A stretch of DNA of 64,000 nt. Origin: Streptosporangium pseudovulgare. GTDB taxonomy: Bacteria > Actinomycetota > Actinomycetes > Streptosporangiales > Streptosporangiaceae. Positions 54,143 to 63,430 of this stretch are shown here, piece by piece. The DNA lies in contig NZ_BMQJ01000006.1 of NCBI RefSeq assembly GCF_014648055.1, positions 1 through 64,000 on the forward strand. The letters run 5' to 3'. How positions within the stretch are numbered: the first letter of the stretch is position 1; every line of letters begins with the position of its first letter. The position numbers were made by a program, and so were the translations under genes. The notes below the pieces were generated by a model. The model saw nothing but the letters and a program-made list of their open reading frames with translations, was not told where the DNA came from and did not search any database.

Positions 54143-57091
54143 GTGAGTTACAGCAGCAGCAATGACCCGGAGCCGGACGGATACCGGCAGCGCCCGGACG
54201 CTCCGGCTCGCCAGGGGCGGCGCCGCCGCTCTAGCGCGGGGGCCGCTTCCCAACCGGTTCCCCCGGCGCAACCCTCTCAAACCGGTGACATGACCGCAGG
54301 CCGCGGGCCGTCCCAGGCGCAGCCGGGGCATCCCCCGTACGGCGCGGGCCGGAACGACACGGTACGGCTGCCGCAGGGCGCGGGGTCCGACCCCCGCGCT
54401 CCGTACGGCTCCGCCGCCGGCCGCCGCCCGGAGGCGGCCTTCGAGGACACCCAGGCGATGCTCGCCGCGGCGCGGGGCGCCGCCCCCGCGGGCGGCCCCG
54501 GGGACGGAGGCCACGCCGCGGCGCAGGAGACCCGGGTGCGGGGCGCCGGCTCGGGGAACCGTTCCCTGGACGACAACGAGACCCAGGTGGCCGGCCGGTT
54601 CGCGGCCGAGGGTGTGGCGGGCGCCAGGGCGCGCAGGCGGGCGCGCGGACGCGGGGCGTCCGGGCCGGGCGGCCCCAAGGGCCCCGGCGACGACGGGTTC
54701 GGCGATGACGGGGGCGATGACGGGTCCGGCGGCGGGAGGCGCAGGGGCTGGAAGCGGTTCCTGCCGAGCTGGAAGATCCTGGTGGCCGGCTTCGTGGTCG
54801 TCGTCGCCGGCGTCTTCGGCATGATCGCGGTCGGCTACGCCAACACGCCCGTCCCGTCGGACAAGGACGCCAAGGACAGCGTGAACGACCGGGGCAGCGT
54901 CTTCTACTACGCCGACGGCAAGTCCTTCGCCCGCATGGGCGTCAAGCGCACCCCGGTGACGATCAAGCAGATCCCCGAGCACGTCCAGGACGCGGTGATC
55001 GCCCTGGAGAACAGGACCTTCCGCACCGACAGCGGCATCGACATCAAGGGCATGGCCCGCTCGCTGTGGAGCACGGCGTCCGGCACCCAGCTCCAGGGAG
55101 CCTCGACCATCACCCAGCAGATGGCCCGCGGCTACTACGACGGCCTCGACCAGGAAGTGTCGATCAAGCGGAAGATCAAGGAGATCTTCGTCGCCGTCAA
55201 GATCAGCAAGACGCTTGAGAAGGACGAGATCCTCACCCGCTACCTGAACACGATCTACTTCGGCCGCGGCGCCAATGGCATCGAGGCCGCGGCCAAGGCG
55301 TTCTTCGGCAAGCACGTCTGGCAGCTCACCCCGCCCCAGGGCGCCTACCTCGCCGGCCGGATCCAGAACCCGAGCCGCTTCGACGAGCTGGAGCAGGGGG
55401 GCAACTACGCCGCCACCAAGGAGCGCTACACCGTCGCGCTGCGGAACATGGCGGAGATGGACCCGGCCAAGTACGGCAAGTACGCCGACGTCCCCTTCGA
55501 GAAGCTCAAGTTCGCCAAGGTCAAGACCACCGAGATCAACAAGGGCGTCCGCGGCTTCATGCTCGACGTCGTGCTCAAGGAGCTCGCCCGGCGCGGCATC
55601 ACCAAGCAGATACTGGAGACCGGGGGCCTGAAGGTCTACACGACCTTCGACAAGCAGAAGATGGAGGACGCCCAGAAGGTGGTCAAGGCCCGCACCGCCG
55701 GCCTCGACCCCACCATCCACGCCAGCATCGCCTCGGTGGACCCCAGGAACGGCCGGGTGGTCGCCTTCTACAGCGGCGACGACTTCCTCCACGGTTTCAC
55801 CAACCGCGCGTTCTCTTCGCCCAAGCAGGCGGCGTCGGCGTTCAAGCCGTACGTCCTCGCGGCGTGGCTGGAGAAGGGCTACTCCCTCGACAGCTACATT
55901 GACGGCGTTTCAACGATCAAGATGCCGGGCACCACGCCGATCGGCAACTCCCACGCCGCGCCGTACGGGCCGATCAACATGGTCAAGGCCATGGCCGACT
56001 CGGTGAACACCGTCTTCGCGCAGATGGGCGAGAAGGTCGGCCTGGACAGCGTCGCCCAGATCGCCAAGGACGCCGGGGTGGGCGAGGAGGCCAAGAAGAA
56101 CTCGAACTACCGCGGCCTGAACGCGGTCGACTACGCGGTCCAGGAGCAGAAGTACCTGACCACGATCGGTGTCGCCTCGGTCACCCCGGTCGAGCAGGCC
56201 GCCGGCTACTCGATCTTCGCCAACGCCGGCAAGCACGCCGACTGGCACACCGTCATCAAGGTGATCGGCCCCGACGGAGGGGTGGTGCTGCCCGAGCTGG
56301 CCAACACCCGGGAGGTCATCACCCCCGAGACCGCGGCCGACGTGACCGTCGCACTGCAGGCCGTCGTCAAGAGCGGCACCGGCACCGCGGCCAACCTCGG
56401 CACCCGGCCGGTGGCCGGCAAGACCGGAACGAACAACGACTACAAGGACGCCTGGTTCGTCGGCTTCACCCCGCGGCTGGTCACCGCGGTCGGCATGTCC
56501 AAGGACGTGCCGTACAACAAGCCGGTCGGCGCCGCCGGCCGGCGCCCGCTCAAGGTCGACAAGTACGGCCAGCCGAGCAGCAAGGCCAAGTCGGTGTCCT
56601 GGGCCGAGGAGCCGATGCCCGCCTTCATCGGCGGCGGCGGCACCCCGACCCAGATCTGGCACGACTACATGGCCCTGGCCACCGCCAAGGACCCGGTCGA
56701 GCAGTTCCCGCCGAAGGCCGGCGTCGGACAGCCGAACAACCTGGTCGAGCCCAAGCCGACCCCGTCGGCGACGGAGGAGTCCGAACAGCCCGAGGACCCG
56801 TTCGACGAGAGCTGGCCGGACGACGGCGGCACGGACACCCCGTCCGTCGACGACGGAAGCTGCCAGCCCGGCGACCTGTCCTGTGACACGCCGCAGGACA
56901 GCACCGACGACGCGCCCTTCCCCGACGACGGCGGGGGCGGCGACATCGGCAACGGCAACGGCGGCGGAAACGGCAACGGTCCCGGAAACGGCAACGGTCC
57001 CGGGAACGGCAACGGCGGCGGCGACGTCGGCACCACGAGTCCCGGAGCGGCGATCATGCCGAGCCCCGAGCCGTCCCGCCGGCGTCCCTGA
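54143..57091 (+). CDS. Class A penicillin-binding protein (transglycosylase/transpeptidase)
   Basis: A 982-residue bifunctional peptidoglycan synthase. Cytoplasmic residues 1-205 are disordered and contain ETQ/DTQ threonines typical of FHA-binding phosphosites. The membrane anchor is about 212-232. The GT51 domain has Glu289 in ALENRTFRTDSGID (classical EDxxFxxHxG is altered: Asp to Asn, His to Asp), GASTITQQMARGYY and KIKEIFVAVKISK. The transpeptidase has Ser565-x-x-Lys568 (ASAFKP), SVN (620-622) and KTGT (760-763). The C-terminus is acidic, then a Gly-Asn repeat (GNGNGPGNGNG). GTG at 54143 follows GAGGAC. It overlaps the next gene by one base. Confidence 0.93.
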   Translation: MSYSSSNDPEPDGYRQRPDAPARQGRRRRSSAGAASQPVPPAQPSQTGDMTAGRGPSQAQPGHPPYGAGRNDTVRLPQGAGSDPRAPYGSAAGRRPEAAFEDTQAMLAAARGAAPAGGPGDGGHAAAQETRVRGAGSGNRSLDDNETQVAGRFAAEGVAGARARRRARGRGASGPGGPKGPGDDGFGDDGGDDGSGGGRRRGWKRFLPSWKILVAGFVVVVAGVFGMIAVGYANTPVPSDKDAKDSVNDRGSVFYYADGKSFARMGVKRTPVTIKQIPEHVQDAVIALENRTFRTDSGIDIKGMARSLWSTASGTQLQGASTITQQMARGYYDGLDQEVSIKRKIKEIFVAVKISKTLEKDEILTRYLNTIYFGRGANGIEAAAKAFFGKHVWQLTPPQGAYLAGRIQNPSRFDELEQGGNYAATKERYTVALRNMAEMDPAKYGKYADVPFEKLKFAKVKTTEINKGVRGFMLDVVLKELARRGITKQILETGGLKVYTTFDKQKMEDAQKVVKARTAGLDPTIHASIASVDPRNGRVVAFYSGDDFLHGFTNRAFSSPKQAASAFKPYVLAAWLEKGYSLDSYIDGVSTIKMPGTTPIGNSHAAPYGPINMVKAMADSVNTVFAQMGEKVGLDSVAQIAKDAGVGEEAKKNSNYRGLNAVDYAVQEQKYLTTIGVASVTPVEQAAGYSIFANAGKHADWHTVIKVIGPDGGVVLPELANTREVITPETAADVTVALQAVVKSGTGTAANLGTRPVAGKTGTNNDYKDAWFVGFTPRLVTAVGMSKDVPYNKPVGAAGRRPLKVDKYGQPSSKAKSVSWAEEPMPAFIGGGGTPTQIWHDYMALATAKDPVEQFPPKAGVGQPNNLVEPKPTPSATEESEQPEDPFDESWPDDGGTDTPSVDDGSCQPGDLSCDTPQDSTDDAPFPDDGGGGDIGNGNGGGNGNGPGNGNGPGNGNGGGDVGTTSPGAAIMPSPEPSRRRP

Positions 57092-58434
57092 TGAAGGGGA
57101 ACCGGCCCGAGTGGCCCGCCCCGTCCCGCGGGCGCGGGGGGATCCCGTACCTCCCCCTGGCCCTGCTCGCGGGGCTGGGGGCGGTGCTCGCCTACCTGTG
57201 GAAGTGGCCCTGCCGCTTCGGCGGGGCGTGGAACGACGGCACCCTCCAGTTCACCAACTTCTGCTACACGGACATCTATCCGCTGTGGTGGAACGAGAAG
57301 CTCAACGAGGGCAAGGTCCCCTACTTCGACCACCCCGTCGAGTACCCCGTCGGCATCGGCGGGATCATGGAGTTCTTCCGCCGGATCGTCACGCCGATGA
57401 GCGACCCCCCGACGGCGTTCTACGACCTCACCGCGGTCCTGATGGCCGTCTGCCTGGTCGGGGGCGTGCTGCTGACGGCGGCGCTCGCCGGGCCGGCCCG
57501 CCGCTGGGACGCCGCGTGGTACGCGCTCGCCCCGGCGCTGATCCTCACCGCCTACATCAACTGGGACCTGGCCGCGGGGGTCCTCGCGCTCGGCGGGCTG
57601 CTGGCCTGGTCCAGGGGACGGCACGTGTTCGCCGGAGTCCTGCTCGGGCTGGCCGTCGCCACCAAGTTCTACCCGCTGATGTTCCTCGGGCCGCTGTTCC
57701 TGCTGACCTGGCGCACCGGCCGGTGGAAGGAGTTCGGCCAGGCCGTCGCCGGCGCGGCAGGGAGCTGGCTCGTCGTCAACGTGCCGATCATGCTCCTGGC
57801 CTTCGACGGCTGGAAGCGGTTCTACGTCTTCAGCCAGGAGCGCCCCGCCGACTGGGGGTCGGTCTGGTACTTCTTCTCTCAGAAGCAGTGGCCGCTGCTG
57901 GGCGACCCCGACCGGGTCGACAGCCTGGGCGTCGTCACGCTGGCCCTGCTCTGCCTGGGCATCGCGCTGCTCGCGCTGGCCGCGCCGACCAGGCCCCGGC
58001 TGATGCAGCTCTGCTTCCTGGCGCTGGCCGCGTTCATGCTGACCAACAAGGTGTGGTCGCCGCAGTACGTGCTCTGGCTGATCCCCTTCGCGGTGCTGGC
58101 CCGGCCGAACTGGAAGCCGCTCGCACTGTGGATGGCCGCCGAGTGCTGGTACTTCTTCGCGATCTGGCTCTATCTCGTCGCCCTCCAGCCGGGCAACGCC
58201 GACCTCGGCATCGCCGGCGACACCTACTTCACCGCGGTGTGGGGCCGGGCGATCGCCATCGTGGTCATGATGGCCTTCGTGGTCCGTGACATCCTGCGGC
58301 CGGAGAAGGACGTGATCCGCCGGGGCGGCGTCGACGACCCGTCCGGAGGCGTCTTCGACGAGGCCCCCGACCGGTTCCGCCTCGGCGGCTCCCCCGGCTT
58401 CGTGCTCCCCGACCATGACCCCGCGCGCGCCTGA
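57091..58434 (+). CDS. DUF2029/GT87-type polyprenol-sugar glycosyltransferase, membrane
   Basis: A 447-residue protein with about 10-12 membrane helices. The first extracytoplasmic loop contains DIYPLWWNEKLNEGKVPYFDHPVEYPV, resembling the GT-C active-site region with acidic residues. Later motifs include YINWDLAAGVLALGGLLAW and VATKFYPLMFLGPLFLL (an 'ATK..P' motif common in GT87). Such enzymes use polyprenyl-phosphate mannose or similar donors. Start ATG overlaps the PBP stop; the stop overlaps the next start by 20 bases, so the three genes form an operon. Specificity unknown. Confidence 0.85.
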   Translation: MKGNRPEWPAPSRGRGGIPYLPLALLAGLGAVLAYLWKWPCRFGGAWNDGTLQFTNFCYTDIYPLWWNEKLNEGKVPYFDHPVEYPVGIGGIMEFFRRIVTPMSDPPTAFYDLTAVLMAVCLVGGVLLTAALAGPARRWDAAWYALAPALILTAYINWDLAAGVLALGGLLAWSRGRHVFAGVLLGLAVATKFYPLMFLGPLFLLTWRTGRWKEFGQAVAGAAGSWLVVNVPIMLLAFDGWKRFYVFSQERPADWGSVWYFFSQKQWPLLGDPDRVDSLGVVTLALLCLGIALLALAAPTRPRLMQLCFLALAAFMLTNKVWSPQYVLWLIPFAVLARPNWKPLALWMAAECWYFFAIWLYLVALQPGNADLGIAGDTYFTAVWGRAIAIVVMMAFVVRDILRPEKDVIRRGGVDDPSGGVFDEAPDRFRLGGSPGFVLPDHDPARA

Positions 58435-59641
58435 ACCCGGGCCGGGGCAGGAGTCCCCCGGCGGCGCCGGCGAGCCCGGTGCGGGCGGGCCGGTCGAGGC
58501 CGCCGTCGCGCGGCGGACCGTGACGCCGCCGGCGCCGCCGGTGCCGCACGACACGCGCAAGGAGGCGCTGCTGCTCTGGCTGAGCTCCCGGCTGGGAGTC
58601 GTCGTCCTCTCCCTCGCCGCGGGGGCCGGGGCCGTGTCGCAGGTGGCGACCGTGCCGTTCCTGGACCGCTGGCGCCACTGGGACGCGCAACTGCTCATCA
58701 CCATCGCCGAGCACGGGTACGGCGGCGACCCCGCGGCCAAGCCCGACGCGGGACTGCCCGCGTTCTTCCCGGGGATGCCGCTGGCGCTGCGGCTGGTGCG
58801 GCCCCTGGTCGGCGACTGGACGCTCGCGGGGCTGCTGATCTCCCTGGCCGCGGGAGCCGTCGCCGTGGTGGCGCTGGCCCGGCTGGCGGAGTTCGAGGGG
58901 CCGCCGGGGACCGGATGGCGCGCCGTACTGGCGCTGCTGCTGTGGCCGATGTCGGTCTTCCTGTTCGTCGGCTACAGCGAGGCGCTGTTCCTGGCCTTCG
59001 CGCTCCCGGCCTGGCTGGCGGCGCGCCGGGGCCGATGGCCGCTGGCCGCCGCCCTCGCCGCCGGCGCCTCCTGCGTGCGGATCACCGGCCTGTTCCTGGC
59101 GCTCGCGCTGGTGGTGGAGTTCTTCACCCGCCGACACCCGGTACGGCAGGCGGCCTGGCTCGCGGTGCCGTTCGTCCCGCTGGGACTGTACTCGGCCTAC
59201 CACTACGCCCGCACCGGCGACTGGCTGGCCTGGAAGCACGCCCAGGAGGCCGGCTGGGGCCGCCAGCTGGTGTGGCCCTGGCAGTCGCTGGCCACGACGT
59301 GGAACTCCGCGATGGGCGACGGGCAGTTCGCGTGGGCGTTCCGGATGGAGATCGCCGGGGCGGTCGTCGGCGTCGGGCTCGTGCTGTTGCTGCTGTACCT
59401 GCGCCGGTGGAGCGAGTTCGTCTACGTGGGACTCCAGGTGGGCGCCCTGGTCTGCTCCGCCTTCTACCTGTCGATCCCGCGGTCCGCGCTGCTGTGGTGG
59501 CCGCTCTTCCTGATCGTCGCGAGGGCGAGTGCCACGGGGCCGCCCTGGCGGCGGGGGATCATCGCCGTCTACGCGCTGGTGGCGGGGCCGCTCATGGTGC
59601 TCAACACGCTGAGTTTCATGCAGGGCGCCTGGGTGGGGTGA
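58415..59641 (+). CDS. Mannosyltransferase-like GT-C membrane protein (PIG-V related)
   Basis: A 408-residue polytopic protein. After a 45-residue polar N-terminus the first luminal loop reads FLDRWRHWDAQLLITIAEHGYGG, matching the 'RWD..WY..IA..GY' signature of PIG-V/GPI-mannosyltransferase 2 relatives; AFFPGMPLALRLV and WPMSVFLFVGYSEALFLAFALPAWL follow. Bacterial members are thought to mannosylate surface glycans or lipids from polyprenol-phosphate donors. It is translationally coupled to the preceding glycosyltransferase and the PBP, suggesting coordinated wall assembly. Confidence 0.85.
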   Translation: MTPRAPEPGPGQESPGGAGEPGAGGPVEAAVARRTVTPPAPPVPHDTRKEALLLWLSSRLGVVVLSLAAGAGAVSQVATVPFLDRWRHWDAQLLITIAEHGYGGDPAAKPDAGLPAFFPGMPLALRLVRPLVGDWTLAGLLISLAAGAVAVVALARLAEFEGPPGTGWRAVLALLLWPMSVFLFVGYSEALFLAFALPAWLAARRGRWPLAAALAAGASCVRITGLFLALALVVEFFTRRHPVRQAAWLAVPFVPLGLYSAYHYARTGDWLAWKHAQEAGWGRQLVWPWQSLATTWNSAMGDGQFAWAFRMEIAGAVVGVGLVLLLLYLRRWSEFVYVGLQVGALVCSAFYLSIPRSALLWWPLFLIVARASATGPPWRRGIIAVYALVAGPLMVLNTLSFMQGAWVG

Positions 59642-59681
59642 CCCCCTTTACCCAATTTCGGCGGTGGGTAATCCAGAAAAG

Positions 59682-59700
59682 TTATCCACAGGCTGTGGAC
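59682..59700. promoter_or_regulatory. Isolated perfect DnaA box
   Basis: TTATCCACA (59682-59690) is followed after 3 bases by the reverse half TGTGGAC (59694-59700), making an inverted pair in a non-coding gap, 36 kb from oriC. Confidence 0.5.
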
Positions 59701-59733
59701 GGAAGTCGCCCGGGACACTTCGGGGCCGGCCCG

Positions 59734-59767
59734 GGACCCTTCGCGGAGCCGGGTCCGCGAAGGGTCC
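59734..59767. terminator. Bidirectional hairpin terminator
   Basis: GGACCCTTCGCGGA (59734-59747) and TCCGCGAAGGGTCC (59754-59767) form a perfect 14-base stem with a 6-base loop between the converging mannosyltransferase-like and endonuclease IV genes. Confidence 0.85.
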
Positions 59768-59809
59768 GAGCCGCCCCCAGGGACTCCAGGGCCTCCTGGA
59801 GCCGCCGTC

Positions 59810-60568
59810 CTAGAGCCTCTTCCTGAGAAGGGCGATGTCCTCGGCCTGGCCGGCGGCCGGGGTCTCCACGATGATCGGCGCGTTGGCGCTCCGGCACACG
59901 TCCAGGATGAGCTCGGTGTCGATCCGGCCCGCGCCGAGGTTGGCGTGGCGGTCGGCGCCCGACCCGGCGGCGTCCCGCGAGTCGTTGCAGTGGATCAGGT
60001 CGATCCGGCCGGTGATCGCCCTGATCCGGTCGACCACGTCGGCCAGGTCCTCGCCGGCGGCGTGCGCGTGGCAGGTGTCCAGGCAGAAGCCCACGTCGAA
60101 GCCGTCGAGGGCCTCCCACAGCCGGGCGATGCGGTCCAGCCGCCGCGCCATCGCGTTGTCGCCGCCCGCGGTGTTCTCGATGAGCACCGGGACCTCGTGC
60201 TCCTCCAGGCGCTCGAACACCTTGCGCCAGTTGTCGAAGCCCTTCTGCGGGTCGTCGCCGGCCGTCACGTGCCCGCCGTGGACGATCAGACCCTTGGCCC
60301 CCAGCTCCGCGGCGGCCGCGAGGTGCGCGCTCAGCAGTTTGCGGCTGGGGATGCGGATGCGGTTGTTCACCGTGGCCACATTGATCACATAGGGGGCGTG
60401 GACGTAGACGTCGATCCCCGAGTCCCTGATCTCGCGGGTCTTCTCCTCGATGACCGGGCCCTTCCAGCCCTGCGGGTCACCGAGGAAGAACTGCACGGCC
60501 TCGGCGTCGCACGCCCTGGCGTGGGCGAGCGGGTCGTCCGAGGCGACATGGGCTCCGATACGCGGCAT
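59810..60568 (-). CDS. nfo: Deoxyribonuclease IV (AP endonuclease, Nfo-like)
   Basis: A 252-residue TIM-barrel enzyme of the endonuclease IV family that incises abasic sites in base-excision repair. Metal-site motifs are visible: IGAHVASDD, VYVHAPYVINVA, LIVHGGHVTAG, VLIENTAGG, GFCLDTCHAHAAG, LIHCNDSRDAAGSGADRHANLG and IIVETPA. It is slightly shorter than the E. coli enzyme (285). ATG at 60568 begins the conserved MPRIGAH and follows TAGGCT and 7 bases, again a leaderless layout; 28 upstream codons are not conserved. Confidence 0.92.
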   Translation of the reverse strand: MPRIGAHVASDDPLAHARACDAEAVQFFLGDPQGWKGPVIEEKTREIRDSGIDVYVHAPYVINVATVNNRIRIPSRKLLSAHLAAAAELGAKGLIVHGGHVTAGDDPQKGFDNWRKVFERLEEHEVPVLIENTAGGDNAMARRLDRIARLWEALDGFDVGFCLDTCHAHAAGEDLADVVDRIRAITGRIDLIHCNDSRDAAGSGADRHANLGAGRIDTELILDVCRSANAPIIVETPAAGQAEDIALLRKRL

Positions 60569-60686
60569 GTGTTCGAGCCTAACCGTTTCAAGACCCCGCG
60601 TACGGGCAGTCGGACGGCGCGCCCCCACGCGCTCCCGGCGTGCCCCCCACACCCGCCTCCCCGGCGGGCCGACGCGAGGAGTCGAG

Positions 60687-60869
60687 ATGGCCTACCGCAG
60701 CAGAGGGATCGGCCTGATCGGGCTGATCTACATCCTCATCGGCCTCTACGTGGCCTGGGTCCACGACTACATCACCCCGGCGCTGCTGAAGGACGTCGCC
60801 AAGGCGCTGCTGGCGGTCCTCCTGTGGTTCCTCGTCCTGCTGGGCGTGGACCTGCGGCTCGGCGGCTGA
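60687..60869 (+). CDS. Small conserved-looking membrane protein
   Basis: A 60-residue protein with two membrane helices (GLIGLIYILIGLYVAWV and LLAVLLWFLVLLGV) separated by the polar DYITPALLKDVAK. A strong GAGGAG precedes the ATG at 60687. Function unknown; it stands alone between endonuclease IV and a second small membrane protein on the opposite strand. Confidence 0.75.
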   Translation: MAYRSRGIGLIGLIYILIGLYVAWVHDYITPALLKDVAKALLAVLLWFLVLLGVDLRLGG

Positions 60870-60928
60870 CTCCTCCCGGCGGACCCACGGCCTTCGGGAT
60901 CACGCCTTCGGGATCACGGTCTTCGGGA

Positions 60929-61240
60929 TCACGGGTAGAAGCCGCCGTGGTAGACGCCGAAGGCCAGGCCGACGAACGAGGCGACGATGCCGACGATGTT
61001 CAGCGAGCGCTCCGCCGTGGTCGCCGAGACGTACTGGGAGTAGAACCCGCCGACGAACCCCAGCGCGCCCAGCCACGCCGCGAACGCGTGGGCCCCGGGG
61101 TTGAACCCGCAGGCGAAGGCCACCAGGCCGAAGATCAGCGTGACGACGCTCAGGACGTTCTCCAGCGGGTGCCGCCGTCCGTCGCTGTTCAGCCTCAGCC
61201 GGAACCTCTGGCTGCGCACGGGGCGAGACATCTGCGACAT
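60929..61240 (-). CDS. Small tetra-helical membrane protein of unknown function
   Basis: A 103-residue protein: basic N-terminus (SRPVRSQRFRLRLNSDGRRHP), then three or four hydrophobic segments (VLSVVTLIFGLVAFACGF, HAFAAWLGALGFVGGFYSQYV, SLNIVGIVASFVGLAFGVYHG). ATG at 61240 is preferred over longer frames because a GAGGAAAG element precedes it and hydrophobicity starts afterwards. It diverges from the rpsF operon. No domain recognised. Confidence 0.75.
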   Translation of the reverse strand: MSQMSRPVRSQRFRLRLNSDGRRHPLENVLSVVTLIFGLVAFACGFNPGAHAFAAWLGALGFVGGFYSQYVSATTAERSLNIVGIVASFVGLAFGVYHGGFYP

Positions 61241-61486
61241 GACCCACCACTTTCCTCGTGTTTCCCCTGGTGGGAGGCTTGCGGTTCCTCCTGCTAGGGG
61301 GTGCCCGGCGTGGTGGCGGCCCAACCCTTGACATCCTGGTAGGCTTGCACGGCTGCGTCGCACGGGCGTGTTTCCGCCCTCCTCCGCCTCCGCCGCCGAA
61401 ATGGGCGCCGGGGCGAAGACGTCAGCGTCCTCCTGTCACGGCACGGTGTCGTGACCGCGAAAGTCCAGAGGAGGTTGGAAGCCAGC

Positions 61487-61777
61487 ATGCGTCGTTACGA
61501 AGTGATGGTCATTCTCGACCCGTCGCTCGATGAGCGCACGGTGGCCCCTTCCCTCGACCAGTTCCTCACGGTCGTCCGCAATGACGGCGGCACGGTGGAG
61601 AAGGTCGACGTGTGGGGTCGTCGGCGGCTGTCCTACGACATCGCCAAGAAGCCCGAGGGCATCTACGCCGTGATCGACCTGACCGCGACTCCCGCCACGG
61701 TCAAGGAGCTCGACCGGCAGATGAACCTCAACGAGGGCATCCTCCGCACGAAGGTCCTGCGCCCGGACGTGCACTAA
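61487..61777 (+). CDS. rpsF: 30S ribosomal protein S6
   Basis: A 96-residue S6 protein of the small subunit platform, partner of S18. [16 protein letters not shown] opens it, followed by [26 protein letters not shown] and [14 protein letters not shown] at 61487 matches the family start; a GAGGAGG lies about 12 bases upstream. First gene of rpsF-ssb-rpsR-rplI; S6 with S18 represses this operon in some bacteria, but I cannot identify such a leader here. Confidence 0.96.
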   Translation: MRRYEVMVILDPSLDERTVAPSLDQFLTVVRNDGGTVEKVDVWGRRRLSYDIAKKPEGIYAVIDLTATPATVKELDRQMNLNEGILRTKVLRPDVH

Positions 61778-61852
61778 CCCCCGGCTTTTGTCGGGCGTCA
61801 GCCGTACTCTGAGCCGATAACAGCTAAGGCCGCAGGAAAGGCATCGCTAGCC

Positions 61853-62410
61853 ATGGCAGCAGGCGACACTCAGATCACCATCGTCGGCAACCTCGTCGAC
61901 GACCCGGAGCTGCGCTTCACCCCCACGGGGCAAGCCGTGGCCCGGTTCCGCATCGCATCCACCCCGCGGTTCCTCGACAGGCAGACCAACGAGTGGAAGG
62001 ACGGCGAAGGGCTGTTCCTGACCTGCAATGTCTGGCGGCAGGCGGCGGAGAACGTCGCCGAGAGCCTGCAGCGCGGCATGCGGGTCATCGTCCAGGGACG
62101 GCTGCGCCAGCGGTCTTACGAGACCAAGGAAGGCGAGAAGCGCACGGTCTACGAGGTCGAGGTCGACGAGGTCGGCCCCTCCCTCCGCAACGCGACCGCC
62201 AAGGTCAACAAGACCACCCGGCAGGGTGGTGGCGGTGGCGGCGGCGGTTTCGGCGGCGGCCCGGCCAACGACCCGTGGGCCTCCGCCACGCCGACCGCGC
62301 CTCAGGGAGGCGGCGGTTACGGCGGTGGCGGTGGCGGCGGCTTCGGTGGCGGCCAGCAGGGTGGCGGCGGCTTCGGCGGCAACGACTTCAGCGACGAACC
62401 GCCTTTCTAG
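61853..62410 (+). CDS. ssb: Single-stranded DNA-binding protein
   Basis: A 185-residue SSB. The OB fold occupies 1-115 ([64 protein letters not shown]). A Gly-rich linker of GGGGGGFGG and [17 protein letters not shown] type follows. The acidic tip is DFSDEPPF, the protein-interaction peptide. Located between rpsF and rpsR as in most bacteria. GGAAAGG precedes the ATG. Confidence 0.97.
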   Translation: MAAGDTQITIVGNLVDDPELRFTPTGQAVARFRIASTPRFLDRQTNEWKDGEGLFLTCNVWRQAAENVAESLQRGMRVIVQGRLRQRSYETKEGEKRTVYEVEVDEVGPSLRNATAKVNKTTRQGGGGGGGGFGGGPANDPWASATPTAPQGGGGYGGGGGGGFGGGQQGGGGFGGNDFSDEPPF

Positions 62411-62563
62411 GACCTGCTCCGCGGCTCCCCGCCGTGGCGGGGGTCCACCGGACAGTTCCACGGCGCCGCCCTCCGGGGCGGCCGGGGACCGCGTCCCACA
62501 ACCCAGTCCATATCCGCAGCGACCATTCCCGCCTCGCGGCGGGGCTCTGAAAGGAGCACCACG

Positions 62564-62800
62564 ATGGCCAAGCCGGCACTGCGCAAGCCCAAGAAGAAGG
62601 TTTGCCTGTTCTGCCACGACAAGATCTCCTACGTCGACTACAAGGACACGGCGCTGCTTCGGAAGTTCATCTCCGACCGCGGCAAGATCCGTGCTCGCCG
62701 GGTGACGGGCAACTGCACCCAGCACCAGCGTGACGTGGCGACCGCTATCAAGAACGCTCGTGAGATGGCGCTCCTGCCGTACATGAGCACCGCGCGCTAA
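62564..62800 (+). CDS. rpsR: 30S ribosomal protein S18
   Basis: A 78-residue S18. [20 protein letters not shown] has the Cys-x2-Cys pair and a third Cys lies in [12 protein letters not shown], marking the zinc-binding (C+) form. Zinc-regulated paralogues exist in actinobacteria. GAAAGGAG precedes the ATG at 62564. Confidence 0.96.
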   Translation: MAKPALRKPKKKVCLFCHDKISYVDYKDTALLRKFISDRGKIRARRVTGNCTQHQRDVATAIKNAREMALLPYMSTAR

Positions 62801-62813
62801 GGAGGTCCGACAG

Positions 62814-63260
62814 ATGAAGCTCATTCTCACCAGTGAGGTCTCCGGCCTCGGCGCCCCCGGCGACATCGTCGAGGTCAAGGGCGGCTACGGCCGTAACTTC
62901 CTGCTCCCCCGCGGCTACGCGATCCTGTGGACGCGCGGCGGCGAGAAGCAGATCGCCTCGATCAAGAAGGCTCGCGACGCCCGCGAGATCCGCGACCTGG
63001 GCACCGCCCAGGAGGTCGCCGCCCAGCTCAAGGCCCTGCGCGTGGTCCTGACCACGAAGGCCGGCGAGTCGGGCCGCCTGTTCGGCTCGATCACCACCGC
63101 CGACGTGGCCGCGGCCGTCAAGACCGCCGGTGGCCCCGAGCTCGACCGCCGCCGCATCGAGATCACCCCGGCGATCAAGAGCCTCGGCTCGCACCGGGTC
63201 ACCGTCAAGCTGCACCCGGAGGTCACCGCCGCCCTCGACGTCGAAGTCGTCGCGGCCTGA
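62814..63260 (+). CDS. rplI: 50S ribosomal protein L9
   Basis: A 148-residue two-domain L9: N-terminal VSGLGAPGDIVEVKGGYGRNFLLPRG, long connecting helix (about 40-75) and C-terminal GRLFGSITTADVAAAV and HRVTVKLHPEV. A near-ideal AAGGAGG lies before the ATG. Last gene of the rpsF cluster, closed by two hairpins. Confidence 0.97.
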   Translation: MKLILTSEVSGLGAPGDIVEVKGGYGRNFLLPRGYAILWTRGGEKQIASIKKARDAREIRDLGTAQEVAAQLKALRVVLTTKAGESGRLFGSITTADVAAAVKTAGGPELDRRRIEITPAIKSLGSHRVTVKLHPEVTAALDVEVVAA

Positions 63261-63280
63261 CCGGTCACGCCTGACCAGGG

Positions 63281-63345
63281 CCTCTTCCCGTCTCCTCGGG
63301 AGGGGGCCGCGAAGGGGTCCTTCCCGTCTCCTCGGGAGGGACCCC
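63281..63345 (+). terminator. Duplicated hairpins after rplI
   Basis: CTTCCCGTCTCCTCGGGAGG is present twice (about 63284-63303 and 63319-63338). The second copy extends to GGGGTCC ... GGACCCC (63314-63345), a strong hairpin. No T-run. Confidence 0.75.
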
Positions 63346-63430
63346 TATCCGTATGCCGAGACGGGGGACATCGGACGTGCGGAAAATTCGTACAATTTCG
63401 GGGCTGTTGCTTCGTTCATGGAGGTTTGTC

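Noticed and set aside
61320-61345. A -35/-10 promoter (TTGACA ... TAGGCT) for rpsF
   Set aside because: The two hexamers are only about 6 bases apart, far too close for a sigma-70-type promoter; either hexamer alone may be used but I cannot decide.
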